A DNA stretch of 64,000 nucleotides from Parvularcula sp039822105 (GTDB lineage: Bacteria > Pseudomonadota > Alphaproteobacteria > Caulobacterales > Parvularculaceae), in NCBI GenBank assembly GCA_039822105.1, contig JBCBMW010000001.1:316291-380290 (forward strand), in the 5' to 3' direction. The position numbers and the translations under genes are program-made. Of this stretch, positions 56,537 to 64,000 are shown in pieces (within the stretch, counting starts at the first letter, position 1; each line of letters starts with the position of its first letter). The notes beneath the pieces were generated by a model. It did not search any database. It was not told where the DNA came from and saw only the letters and a program-made list of their open reading frames with translations.

Positions 56537-57928
56537 TTAGCGTGGTCCGATCATCTTCTCTGGGCGGACGATATCATCGTAGTCTTCCTCTGACACAAAG
56601 CCGAGGCCGACAGCTTCTTCGCGAAGCGTGGTGCCGTTCTTGTGTGCCGTCTTGGCGATCGTCGTGGCGTTGTCGTAGCCAATCGTTGGCGCCAGTGCCG
56701 TGACGAGCATCAGCGAACGCTCCATCAGCGACTTGATCTGCTCTTCATTCGCCTCAATGCCGACGACGCATTTGTCGGTGAAGCTGATGGCTGCATCAGA
56801 CAGCAGGCTGATCGACTGCAGAACGTTATAGATGATCACCGGCTTGAAGACGTTGAGCTCAAAGTGACCTTGGCTGCCAGCAAAGCTGACCGCTGCGTTG
56901 TTCCCCATCACTTGAGCGCAAACCATGGTCATGGCTTCACACTGCGTAGGGTTCACCTTGCCCGGCATGATCGAGCTGCCTGGCTCGTTCTCTGGGAGAC
57001 GAAGCTCGGCAAGGCCCGAACGAGGTCCGGAACCCAAGAGCCGCAAGTCATTGGCGATCTTAAAGAGGCTGACAGCCATGTTGTTGAGCGCGCCATGGGC
57101 AGAGACCAGGGCGTCATGGGTCGCCAGAGCCTCGAATTTGTTCTGTGCTGTGACGAATGGCAGCTTGGTGAAGTTGGCGACCTCTTCAGCGAAGGCCTCT
57201 GCAAACCCTGGCTTGGCATTGAGGCCGGTGCCCACCGCCGTTCCGCCTTGGGCCAGCTCATAAAGGCTTGGCAGTTCCGCTTCGAGACCTTGGATGCCGT
57301 AGTCGAGCATCGCCACGTAGCCGGAGAACTCTTGGCCAAGGGTCAGGGGCGTTGCGTCCTGAAGGTGCGTCCGGCCGATCTTGATGATGTCTTTGAACGC
57401 TTCGGCTTTATCATTGAGCGCATTACGGAGCTTTTGCAGCGCTGGCACCAAGCGGTGGACCACTTCTTCCGCCGCGGCGATATGCATGGCGGTGGGGAAG
57501 GTGTCGTTCGATGACTGACTGCGGTTCACGTGATCGTTCGGGTGCACCGGATCTTTCGAACCGATCTCACCGCCGAGAATTTCAATCGCGCGGTTCGCGA
57601 CCACCTCGTTGACGTTCATGTTGGATTGGGTGCCCGAGCCTGTCTGCCAAACCGAAAGCGGGAAGTGTTCGTTGAGCTTGCCTTCTGCGACCTCGGTGGC
57701 GGCATCGACGATCGCTTCGCCCACTTTGCTCTCAAGGTTATCGAGGCCCATATTGGCGCGCGCGGCCGAGCGCTTCACCACGCCAAGGGCGCGGATCATC
57801 GCCGGCGCCATTGTCTCCACGCCAATCGCGAAATTGATCAACGAACGAGCGGACTGAGCGCCGTAATACTTGTCTGTGGGAACCTCGAGGGGGCCAAAGC
57901 TGTCGGTTTCGGTGCGGGTCTCAGCCAT
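56537..57928 (-). CDS. fumC: Class II fumarate hydratase
   Basis: 463 residues. It interconverts fumarate and malate in the TCA cycle without an iron-sulfur cluster. The superfamily signature GSSIMPGKVNP is present, as is the QSSNDTFPTAMHIAA substrate loop. AAGGAG about nine bases before the ATG at 57928 favours it over 57946. Single gene unit. Confidence 0.97.
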   Translation of the reverse strand: MAETRTETDSFGPLEVPTDKYYGAQSARSLINFAIGVETMAPAMIRALGVVKRSAARANMGLDNLESKVGEAIVDAATEVAEGKLNEHFPLSVWQTGSGTQSNMNVNEVVANRAIEILGGEIGSKDPVHPNDHVNRSQSSNDTFPTAMHIAAAEEVVHRLVPALQKLRNALNDKAEAFKDIIKIGRTHLQDATPLTLGQEFSGYVAMLDYGIQGLEAELPSLYELAQGGTAVGTGLNAKPGFAEAFAEEVANFTKLPFVTAQNKFEALATHDALVSAHGALNNMAVSLFKIANDLRLLGSGPRSGLAELRLPENEPGSSIMPGKVNPTQCEAMTMVCAQVMGNNAAVSFAGSQGHFELNVFKPVIIYNVLQSISLLSDAAISFTDKCVVGIEANEEQIKSLMERSLMLVTALAPTIGYDNATTIAKTAHKNGTTLREEAVGLGFVSEEDYDDIVRPEKMIGPR

Positions 57929-58115
57929 CGCTGGGGTCTCCTTCATGATTGCCTGCGAGGTAGGCGAGGTGGGTCATGAGGGCAACGCTGGGGCGAGCCT
58001 TTAACTGATCTGGCTTTGTGCACCCTTGGCAGGATGTGGCGCAGGAGGTTCATTTCCCGTGCTGCCTCGATCGCGCTTAGCATACCAATCAGCACGAAGT
58101 TTGAGGGAGCAGATC

Positions 58116-58520
58116 ATGGGTTCGGGAGCTGGCAAGGTGAGGGTCATAACCAAGGGCGACGAGACCCTCGTCATTATTGATGCGGCCACCACGCAAACCC
58201 GGGCGCTCAAGAAATACGTCTCGTCTTTCATCAAGCGCGAAGCGGCGAGCGTGAGGCCGTGGTTTGGACCGTTCGAGGTGCGGATCTGGACCAGCGTGAT
58301 GGCGGAAAAACGCGGTGCCCATGATGTCGACAACGTGGCGAAGGCTGTGCTCGATGCGTTTTCGGGGGTGTTTTGGCGGGACGACCGCCAGGTGGTGCGC
58401 CTGATTTCTGAGCGGTTCAGAGGAGATGCAAACCGGATCGCGGTGCGCCTTCGGCCGCTTCGTCAGGAACTCACGCCGGTGGATCTCGATCAAACGCTGC
58501 TTGAGGCGCCGAGCCCTTAG
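58116..58520 (+). CDS. RusA-family Holliday junction resolvase-like protein
   Basis: 134 residues, the usual RusA length. The acidic active-site motif is complete: Asp70, Asp72, Asn73, Lys76 and Asp80 in HDVDNVAKAVLD, then WRDDRQV with Asp89 and Asp90. RusA enzymes cut four-way DNA junctions and are most often carried by prophages, but no phage gene is near. GAGGGAG seven bases before the ATG at 58116 settles the start. The stop overlaps the convergent gene by 3 nt. Confidence 0.85.
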   Translation: MGSGAGKVRVITKGDETLVIIDAATTQTRALKKYVSSFIKREAASVRPWFGPFEVRIWTSVMAEKRGAHDVDNVAKAVLDAFSGVFWRDDRQVVRLISERFRGDANRIAVRLRPLRQELTPVDLDQTLLEAPSP

Positions 58521-58879
58521 TAAGACATCGAGCCTGCTTTTTTCTCTTCAGGCAAAGCGTTGTGGAGCTTCCGCCGGAACGAGAACATGCCGCGGATAAA
58601 GACGTAGAAGCCTGCCCAGCGGACCGCGAGGCCAACCGCGTTGTCCTGCCAATGGTCCGCGTATCCAGCCAAGGTATCGACGACCACACCCATGCCGACG
58701 CCGTCCTGCAGCATGGAGTAATAGGGCCACAGCAAATCGATCACGAGGATCAGCAGCGTCATCTTCCAGGGCTGAAAACGAGCACTGACAAAAAGCGATC
58801 CGAGCAGCACCAAAATGAGCGCGCGGGTCAGGTCAGAGCCGGAAAAGCCCAACGACAAGAGATAGAGGAGGGCGTCCAT
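58517..58879 (-). CDS. Hypothetical small membrane protein
   Basis: 120 residues with three to four hydrophobic segments (starting MDALLYLLSLGFSG) and a charged C-terminus. I recognise no family. No clear ribosome site is seen before the ATG at 58879; a GTG at 58888 is the alternative. Convergent with the RusA-like gene. Confidence 0.65.
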   Translation of the reverse strand: MDALLYLLSLGFSGSDLTRALILVLLGSLFVSARFQPWKMTLLILVIDLLWPYYSMLQDGVGMGVVVDTLAGYADHWQDNAVGLAVRWAGFYVFIRGMFSFRRKLHNALPEEKKAGSMSY

Positions 58880-58922
58880 GACTTGCACTTGCGCCCATCA
58901 TGGTTAGCCAGAAGTAAACGAC

Positions 58923-59699
58923 CTACTGCGCCATGAGGTCGTCGACAAAGGCTTGCACGGCCCCGTCGATCCGCCGCCATTCAGGAAGATAGGGCTCTTT
59001 GAAGGAGTAGCGCACCCAAACATCTTCCGTGATGTCGTAGGTCCTAAAGCACTCCGGCGGGATCAGGTCCTCATCGCCGTGGTCGTAGCAAAAGAGCACC
59101 GCCCGCTGGCCAGTCTCGGTGTCGCCCAAGAACATGATCCGGTTCTCATAACCTGAGCCCGGAGAGAGGCTGGAGCTTGACTGAAACTCATAGCGTGTGA
59201 GCCCATGCTCGCTCGGGACACCGCCAGCCTCGGTGACATGCTGCATATAGAGGATCTCGAGCCGCTCGCGTTCATCGAACGGGGTGTTGTTGGTCTCGAT
59301 GATCACGTCGATGCGGCGGGAGTTCGCTCGGTTCTCGATGAAATCGATGCGCCGCGATGGGGTGTAGCCGTCCATCCGTGGCCAAGCCGCATAGAGAGAC
59401 AGCTGCTCGCGGTTTCCTGGTCGCCGATCTTTTGGAAAGACGGTGTGGTTGGCCGGGACGTCAAAAGGCACGCCGCCGACGGTGATGATGACCGAGTCTT
59501 CGGACAGGCTCGGTCGCGGCGCGTCCCCAGCGAGCTCCTCGGGACGAGGCCCGAAATAGTAAATCAGCACGAAGCCTGAGAGAAACAGCGTCGCGAGGAA
59601 AATCAGGAAAGGGTAGCGCCAGCCCGACTCCTCCTGGACGATATCGCCTCCCATGGAGGTGTTTGCTCCCGATTGTGGTCGCCGCGCCATGCTGTTCAT
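58923..59699 (-). CDS. Hypothetical single-pass membrane protein
   Basis: 258 residues from the ATG at 59699, with another ATG at 59690. One hydrophobic segment at about 29-49 (YPFLIFLATLFLSGFVLIYYFG) anchors a long periplasmic part, which contains two cysteines near CYDHGDEDLIPPEC. I recognise no family. It follows a small membrane gene on the same strand and is divergent from GST. Confidence 0.7.
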   Translation of the reverse strand: MNSMARRPQSGANTSMGGDIVQEESGWRYPFLIFLATLFLSGFVLIYYFGPRPEELAGDAPRPSLSEDSVIITVGGVPFDVPANHTVFPKDRRPGNREQLSLYAAWPRMDGYTPSRRIDFIENRANSRRIDVIIETNNTPFDERERLEILYMQHVTEAGGVPSEHGLTRYEFQSSSSLSPGSGYENRIMFLGDTETGQRAVLFCYDHGDEDLIPPECFRTYDITEDVWVRYSFKEPYLPEWRRIDGAVQAFVDDLMAQ

Positions 59700-59839
59700 C
59701 CCCAAGATCGGTTCAAGGAAGCCCTATGCCCGACACAAGCTTTAGCCGCGGTTGAAGGCAAGGGGGAAGTCGGCCTCGCCTTGCGAGTTGCCAAGGCGTT
59801 CCAGGTCAGCTTCAGACAGGCGCGAAAGGGAGACCTCAT

Positions 59840-60490
59840 ATGTCTAATCTCACGCTCCTCATTGGCAACAAAAACCTCTCATCGTGGTCGTTGCGGCCGT
59901 GGATCGTTGCTCAGCATTTTGGCCTTCCTGTTAAGGAATTGAAGATCCGGCTCGACACGCCAGAAACCTATTCAGAGGTGAAAAAGAACTCCCCGTCTGG
60001 TCTTGTCCCCTGCCTTATGAAGGGCGACCTAACAATCGGCGACAGTTTGGCGATCATTGAGTATTTCGCTGATCTTTACCCGGAGCACCCGATCTGGCCG
60101 AAGGATCTTGAAGCACGGGCAAGGGCCCGGTCGATGGCCGCGGAGATGCATTCTGGTTTTTCTCAGCTCCGCGGCACGTGGCCGATGGATATGGTCAATG
60201 TGGATAAGTCTTTGACCTGTCCGCCTGGCGTGGCGAAGGACCTTAAGCGGATCCATACCCTTTGGAGCGATGCTTTCGCGAAGAAGACCGAAGACGGACC
60301 ATTCCTCTTTGGCCCCTTTGGCGCTGTCGATGCGATGTTTGCGCCTGTTGTCTCGCGCATACGGACTTATGGTCCGGTGCCGAGCTTTGCACCGTTTGCT
60401 GACTACATGGATACGGTGTGGAATCTGCCAGCGATGAAAGTCTGGCGTGAAGGCGCCGAAGAGGAGGCGCGTGACGGCTGGTACGACTAA
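59840..60490 (+). CDS. Glutathione S-transferase family protein
   Basis: 216 residues. The N-terminal thioredoxin-like domain has LIGNKNLSSWSLRPW, where a Ser is the likely glutathione contact, then SGLVPCL and DSLAIIEY. The C-terminal helical domain is of normal length. GGGAGACC precedes the ATG. A strong terminator follows. Substrate unknown. Confidence 0.92.
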   Translation: MSNLTLLIGNKNLSSWSLRPWIVAQHFGLPVKELKIRLDTPETYSEVKKNSPSGLVPCLMKGDLTIGDSLAIIEYFADLYPEHPIWPKDLEARARARSMAAEMHSGFSQLRGTWPMDMVNVDKSLTCPPGVAKDLKRIHTLWSDAFAKKTEDGPFLFGPFGAVDAMFAPVVSRIRTYGPVPSFAPFADYMDTVWNLPAMKVWREGAEEEARDGWYD

Positions 60491-60518
60491 GCCGTCACCT
60501 TTTCCCAGGAAGACTGAG

Positions 60519-60555
60519 GTGGGCGCACCGGTGATGCGCCCACGAATGTTTTTTT
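60519..60555 (+). terminator. Terminator of the GST gene
   Basis: A 9-bp perfect stem GTGGGCGCA / TGCGCCCAC with a seven-base loop is followed after five bases by seven T. The T-run reaches the stop codon of the convergent phoH. Confidence 0.88.
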
Positions 60556-61330
60556 AGATCTTGCCAACCATTTTGGCGACGAGTGGGTGGCGGACAATGT
60601 CGCCCGACTTGAACCGCGTGACGCCGATCTCTTCGATTTCTTCGAGCTTGTCGCAGATGTCCGCGAGGCCCGAAACACCAGGCAGGAGGTCGGTTTGCTC
60701 AGGGTCGCCAGTCACCACCATGGTGGAATGCCAACCAAGCCGTGTGAGGAGCATTTTGAGCTGCGCGTAGGTGCAGTTCTGCGCCTCATCAATCACCACA
60801 AAGGCGTTGTTGAGGGTGCGGCCGCGCATAAACGCAATCGGCGCCACCTCAATCACACCCTCTGCCATCAGCTGACGGACCTTCTTGGCAGACAGTCGGT
60901 CGGTCAGCGCATCATAGAGAGGACGGAGATAGGGGGAGAGCTTCTCTTCCATGTCGCCAGGCAGGAAGCCAAGGGACTCGCCAGCTTCAACAGCGGGGCG
61001 AGAGAGAATGATCCGGCCAATACGGCCAGCTTCCAAAGCTTCCACCGCCTTGGCCACGGCGACATAAGTCTTGCCAGTACCCGCAGGACCGGTGGCGAAA
61101 ACCACGGAGCGTTCTTCGATCTGCTTGAAGAGTTCTTCCTGTGTTTCGTTCTGAGGGCGGATTTTCTTTTTGTAGCTCTGATCCCTCGGTCCTTCGCTCG
61201 GGCCCTCGCCTTCTACAGGTGACCATCCGTCTTCAAACAGTACCCGGACATTGTCCGGCATGGCGCGTCGGTCTTCTTGGCGTTGGGTGCCCGATCTCTT
61301 GATCGATTTTTTCGCTGAACGACGAGCCAT
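60554..61330 (-). CDS. phoH: PhoH-family ATPase
   Basis: 258 residues. A basic N-terminus of about 60 residues precedes the PhoH domain. Walker A GPAGTGKT is at 81-88, with RPAVEAGESLGFLPGD and the DEAQN Walker B region following. PhoH proteins are cytoplasmic ATPases tied to RNA metabolism or phosphate stress. AAGGAG precedes the ATG. It is not next to ybeY, so this is probably the separate PhoH paralogue rather than the ybeY-linked one. Confidence 0.92.
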   Translation of the reverse strand: MARRSAKKSIKRSGTQRQEDRRAMPDNVRVLFEDGWSPVEGEGPSEGPRDQSYKKKIRPQNETQEELFKQIEERSVVFATGPAGTGKTYVAVAKAVEALEAGRIGRIILSRPAVEAGESLGFLPGDMEEKLSPYLRPLYDALTDRLSAKKVRQLMAEGVIEVAPIAFMRGRTLNNAFVVIDEAQNCTYAQLKMLLTRLGWHSTMVVTGDPEQTDLLPGVSGLADICDKLEEIEEIGVTRFKSGDIVRHPLVAKMVGKI

Positions 61331-61548
61331 GACGCATCTCCTTTACGGTGCGGCTGCTGAAGAAAGGGAGAGAGGAAGGCGCGTTCTGCGCGGGTGGCCT
61401 CGGGGGCCAGGAGAGCGACGCTTGGCGATCCTCATTAACGTTACTCTGGCTGATTCGCATGAAGGTGATGTGAATCTTCGAGCTTGAATTTTGGGGAAAT
61501 ACAGTCTTGCGGTGCTGAGGACTTGCCCGGCGCCGCCAGTAGAGAGAG

Positions 61549-62163
61549 ATGGCTGGTATGACGAATGTGCCAGACCGCTATTCCTCCGTTGCCAAGGCCC
61601 TTCACTGGGCCATTGCGTTGATGATTCTTACGCTGATTCCCGCGGGACTCATCATGCATAATATGCCGTTCGGGGAGACCAAGTTCCTGATCTATCAGGT
61701 GCATAAGTCTTTCGGCCTGACGGTGCTCGCTCTTGCCATTTTCCGCCTTGTCTGGCGGTTGATGCACCCCGTTCCGCCGCTGCCTGATAATCTCAAGCCG
61801 TGGGAGAAGATCGCGGCGCGGGTCACGCATATCGGCTTTTATGTCGTCATGATCGGCATTCCGCTGATCGGATGGGCGATGGTGTCGTCGGCCCCGATCG
61901 GCATTCCGACCAAGCTCTTCTTTCTGATCCCAATCCCGCACTTTCCGCTCCCCCAGAGTGAGGCGCTTTATGAGATCCTGCTGACGAGCCACGAGTATAT
62001 GGCTTTCGCGACCCTCGGTCTTTTGGTTCTGCATGTGGGGGCGGCGCTGAAGCACCACTTTGTCCTGCTCGACGACGTGCTCCTTCGGATGATGCCGGGT
62101 CCCGTGGCCAATTTCTTTGACCGTCGCCGGTCGCTTCCCTTCATCACCCCAGAGGATGATTAG
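61549..62163 (+). CDS. Cytochrome b561
   Basis: 204 residues with four membrane helices and di-haem histidines (KALHWAIAL, QVHKSFGLTVL, and histidines in the third and fourth helices). It transfers electrons across the inner membrane, typically from quinol. The YceI lipoprotein follows after only 2 nt, the usual partner for this cytochrome type. AGAGAGAG precedes the ATG. Confidence 0.92.
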   Translation: MAGMTNVPDRYSSVAKALHWAIALMILTLIPAGLIMHNMPFGETKFLIYQVHKSFGLTVLALAIFRLVWRLMHPVPPLPDNLKPWEKIAARVTHIGFYVVMIGIPLIGWAMVSSAPIGIPTKLFFLIPIPHFPLPQSEALYEILLTSHEYMAFATLGLLVLHVGAALKHHFVLLDDVLLRMMPGPVANFFDRRRSLPFITPEDD

Positions 62164-62165
62164 TC

Positions 62166-62801
62166 ATGATCAAGAACTTTGCCCTTTCCGCCTCCCTCTT
62201 GGTCCTCGTCGCATGTGGCGGCGGAGAGCCTGAGGCACCAGAAGCCGAGATCTCGCGCGAAGGCGTCGATGTTTCGGTGGAGCAGCCAGCGTCAGCCGCG
62301 GCCTGGGTTATTGACCGTGAAGCTTCGAGCATCGGCTTCCGCGCCACCCAGAACGACAATCAGTTCGACGGCACCTTTGGCCGCTGGGATGCGTCCATCG
62401 CCCTCGATCTCGAAGATCCGGCGGCTGAAGGCGCGCTTTTCGCGCGGATCGATCTGGCCTCCGCCGATGCGGGCAACACCGAGCGCAATGGCAGCCTGCC
62501 CACAAAGGACTGGTTCCACGTCGCGATGTTCCCGGTCTCTGAGTTCTCTTCGGACGCAGTCACCCTCACCGGTGAGGGGACCTATGAGGCGCAAGGCCAG
62601 CTTTCGATCAAAGGCGTCACCAAAGACGTCGTGATGCCGTTCACGGTGGTCGTCGACGAGGCGGGCCGCGCCGTCGCTGATGGTTCGGTGATGCTCGACC
62701 GTTCTGACTTCAATATCGGAGAGGGCCAGTTTGCCACCGGCGAATGGGTCGGCCTCGAGGTCGAGGTCTTGCTCCATATGGAAGCGGCGCCTGCTGGCTA
62801 G
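62166..62801 (+). CDS. YceI-like lipoprotein
   Basis: 211 residues. The lipobox LVAC gives Cys17, and an acidic Pro/Glu linker leads to a YceI lipocalin-like domain (WVIDREASSIGFRAT, then RNGSLPTKDWFHVAMFP, DRSDFNIGEG). YceI proteins bind isoprenoid quinones or similar lipids in the periplasm, which agrees with coupling to cytochrome b561. The stop overlaps the convergent DUF1330 gene by 4 nt. Confidence 0.93.
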   Translation: MIKNFALSASLLVLVACGGGEPEAPEAEISREGVDVSVEQPASAAAWVIDREASSIGFRATQNDNQFDGTFGRWDASIALDLEDPAAEGALFARIDLASADAGNTERNGSLPTKDWFHVAMFPVSEFSSDAVTLTGEGTYEAQGQLSIKGVTKDVVMPFTVVVDEAGRAVADGSVMLDRSDFNIGEGQFATGEWVGLEVEVLLHMEAAPAG

Positions 62802-63217
62802 CTTGCGAAATTGCTCCCCACATCCGTGGGCGAGAAGCAGTAAAGCCGCGAGGTGAGGACCGCGGCCTGCCGGTGGTAGACAATGCTCTGGTAGGTCGGG
62901 TCCTTCAGCATCGCGATGAAGGCATCTTTGCTTGGATAGGCCGCGATGAACGCCTGATCCCAGGTCTCATCGCTTGGCCCGATCAGCGGAAAACGCGGCA
63001 CGCCCCGCCAGTGAATCTTGCCGCCAACCCTCGACATAATCGGCGCCGACTCCCGCCCATAGGCGGCATAGGCTTCAGCGCCCGTGGCCTCGCGCCCATC
63101 CTCATACGCCGCTTTCTCGAGCAGTTTGAGGAGGTTCAGCATGTGGACCGGTCCATCGACCTCCATTTTGGCGAATTGGCGAAACGCCTCGCGATCGGGG
63201 TCGATGTAACGGGTCAT
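62798..63217 (-). CDS. DUF1330-like protein
   Basis: 139 residues. HMLNLLKL, then WDQAFIAAYPSKDAFIAMLKDPTYQ and YHRQAAVLTSRLY, are the ferredoxin-like fold pattern of DUF1330 and dimeric alpha-beta barrel proteins. No function is established. It begins 5 nt after the hydrolase stop on the same strand, so they are cotranscribed. Confidence 0.85.
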   Translation of the reverse strand: MTRYIDPDREAFRQFAKMEVDGPVHMLNLLKLLEKAAYEDGREATGAEAYAAYGRESAPIMSRVGGKIHWRGVPRFPLIGPSDETWDQAFIAAYPSKDAFIAMLKDPTYQSIVYHRQAAVLTSRLYCFSPTDVGSNFAS

Positions 63218-63222
63218 GGCGA

Positions 63223-63891
63223 TCAGACGTCGAAGAGGTGGCCTTCGGGCGGCTCTTCCAAGCGCCGGTCGAGATAAGCGGCTGAGGTTTCCAGCAGCGC
63301 CTCTTGGTGTTGGCTAAAGAAGTGGTCGGCGCCTGGGATCACTTCGAACTCGATCCGGCGACCCTTTTGGGTACGGGTTTTTGCCATTGTGTCTTTGGTC
63401 AGCTGCGGCGGGCAGATCTTGTCCGCATCGCCGTGAATCACCACGCCCGACGATGGGCAGGGCGCGAGGAAGCTGAAGTCGAAAAGGTTGGCGGCCGCAG
63501 AAATCGAGATGAAGCCAACGATCTCCGGGCGGCGCATCAGGAGTTGCATGCCGACATAGGCGCCGAAGGAAAAACCAGCGACCCACGCAAAGGGCGCCGT
63601 GGGGTTCAGCTGTTGGAGATAGTCGAGCGCCGTCGCGGCATCGGACAACTCACCCTGGCCCTGATCGTACTCACCCTCCGACTTGCCGACACCGCGGAAG
63701 TTGAAGCGCATCACCGAAAAGCCCCGACGGGCGAACAGGTGATACATATCGTAGGTGATCTTGTCGTTCATCGTCCCGCCGAACTGCGGGTGGGGGTGGA
63801 GGATCAACGCGATCGGGGCGTTGTCTTCCCGGGCCTTGCGGTGATGGCCTTCAAGCCGTCCTTCGGGTCCGGGGAAAATCACTTCTGCCAT
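63223..63891 (-). CDS. Alpha/beta hydrolase, COG2945 type
   Basis: 222 residues. The nucleophile elbow is GFSFGAY, the oxyanion loop HPHPQFGGTM, and the C-terminal catalytic His is in PGADHFF. RFNFRGVGKSEG is typical of the small COG2945 dienelactone-hydrolase-like group. The substrate is unknown. It is the first gene of a two-gene minus-strand unit with DUF1330. Confidence 0.9.
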   Translation of the reverse strand: MAEVIFPGPEGRLEGHHRKAREDNAPIALILHPHPQFGGTMNDKITYDMYHLFARRGFSVMRFNFRGVGKSEGEYDQGQGELSDAATALDYLQQLNPTAPFAWVAGFSFGAYVGMQLLMRRPEIVGFISISAAANLFDFSFLAPCPSSGVVIHGDADKICPPQLTKDTMAKTRTQKGRRIEFEVIPGADHFFSQHQEALLETSAAYLDRRLEEPPEGHLFDV

Positions 63892-64000
63892 GGGCTCACT
63901 ATCAATCTCGGCGCGGCAAACTGCCGGCGATTACAAAGTTGACCGCTGCGGTCGGAAATCCTACTTCCCGATCAGCGAAAGGGCGCTCTACCACAGCTTG
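63892..64000. other. Right-end non-coding stretch
   Basis: These 109 nt lie upstream of the hydrolase and presumably hold its promoter. No ORF enters convincingly from the right edge. Confidence 0.4.

Noticed and set aside
58116..58520. RusA-like gene as evidence of a prophage
   Set aside because: No integrase, capsid, terminase or attachment repeat is found around it.

Overview
The window is about 60% G+C by eye and chromosomal. It comes from an alphaproteobacterium, most likely of the Caulobacter/Hyphomonas/Parvularcula type. The evidence is the mutM-rpsT-dnaA-dnaN-recF-gyrB order, a CckA-type hybrid kinase with the HDFNN phospho-acceptor box, a class I lysyl-tRNA synthetase, and clusters of GANTC (CcrM-type) sites in front of dnaA, gyrB and cckA. 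I see no phage, insertion sequence or CRISPR array. The species cannot be named from the sequence alone.

Left part (1-11 kb): the 5' part of prkA runs off the left edge, divergent from an unrecognised 505-residue membrane protein. A minus-strand block follows: lysK, a TetR regulator, a fatty-acid/sterol hydroxylase, a membrane-anchored AraC regulator, a DUF4345 protein and an acyl-CoA dehydrogenase. Its contents suggest lipid metabolism. Then come tadA and an M23 lipoprotein.

Centre-left (11-26 kb): groESL has a readable promoter, a CIRCE operator and an unusual duplicated hairpin tail. After small membrane genes come mutM and rpsT, then the replication block dnaA, dnaN, recF, gyrB and an Lhr-like DEXH helicase that starts 3 nt after gyrB. 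A 43-codon ORF with a strong ribosome site sits in the long dnaA leader.

Centre (26-42 kb): small secreted proteins, a patatin phospholipase, the very long cckA, the proline genes proA and putP, then aceA divergent from its probable fatty-acyl-responsive regulator. The palindromes between them look like an operator. A type II NADH dehydrogenase and a universal stress protein follow.

Right part (42-64 kb): a large autotransporter with RTX-like repeats and a second membrane-anchored AraC regulator. Next is a plus-strand run of envelope proteins (LPP20-like lipoprotein, lytic transglycosylase, second LPP20-like lipoprotein, 42-residue ORF, CsgG-like lipoprotein), which I consider the best candidate for an uncharacterised system. 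Beyond it lie tRNA-Ala(GGC), an ABC exporter coupled to a lipoprotein deacetylase, a spondin-domain protein with a sorting tail, fumC, a lone RusA-type nuclease, GST, phoH, cytochrome b561 with YceI, and two small metabolic proteins.
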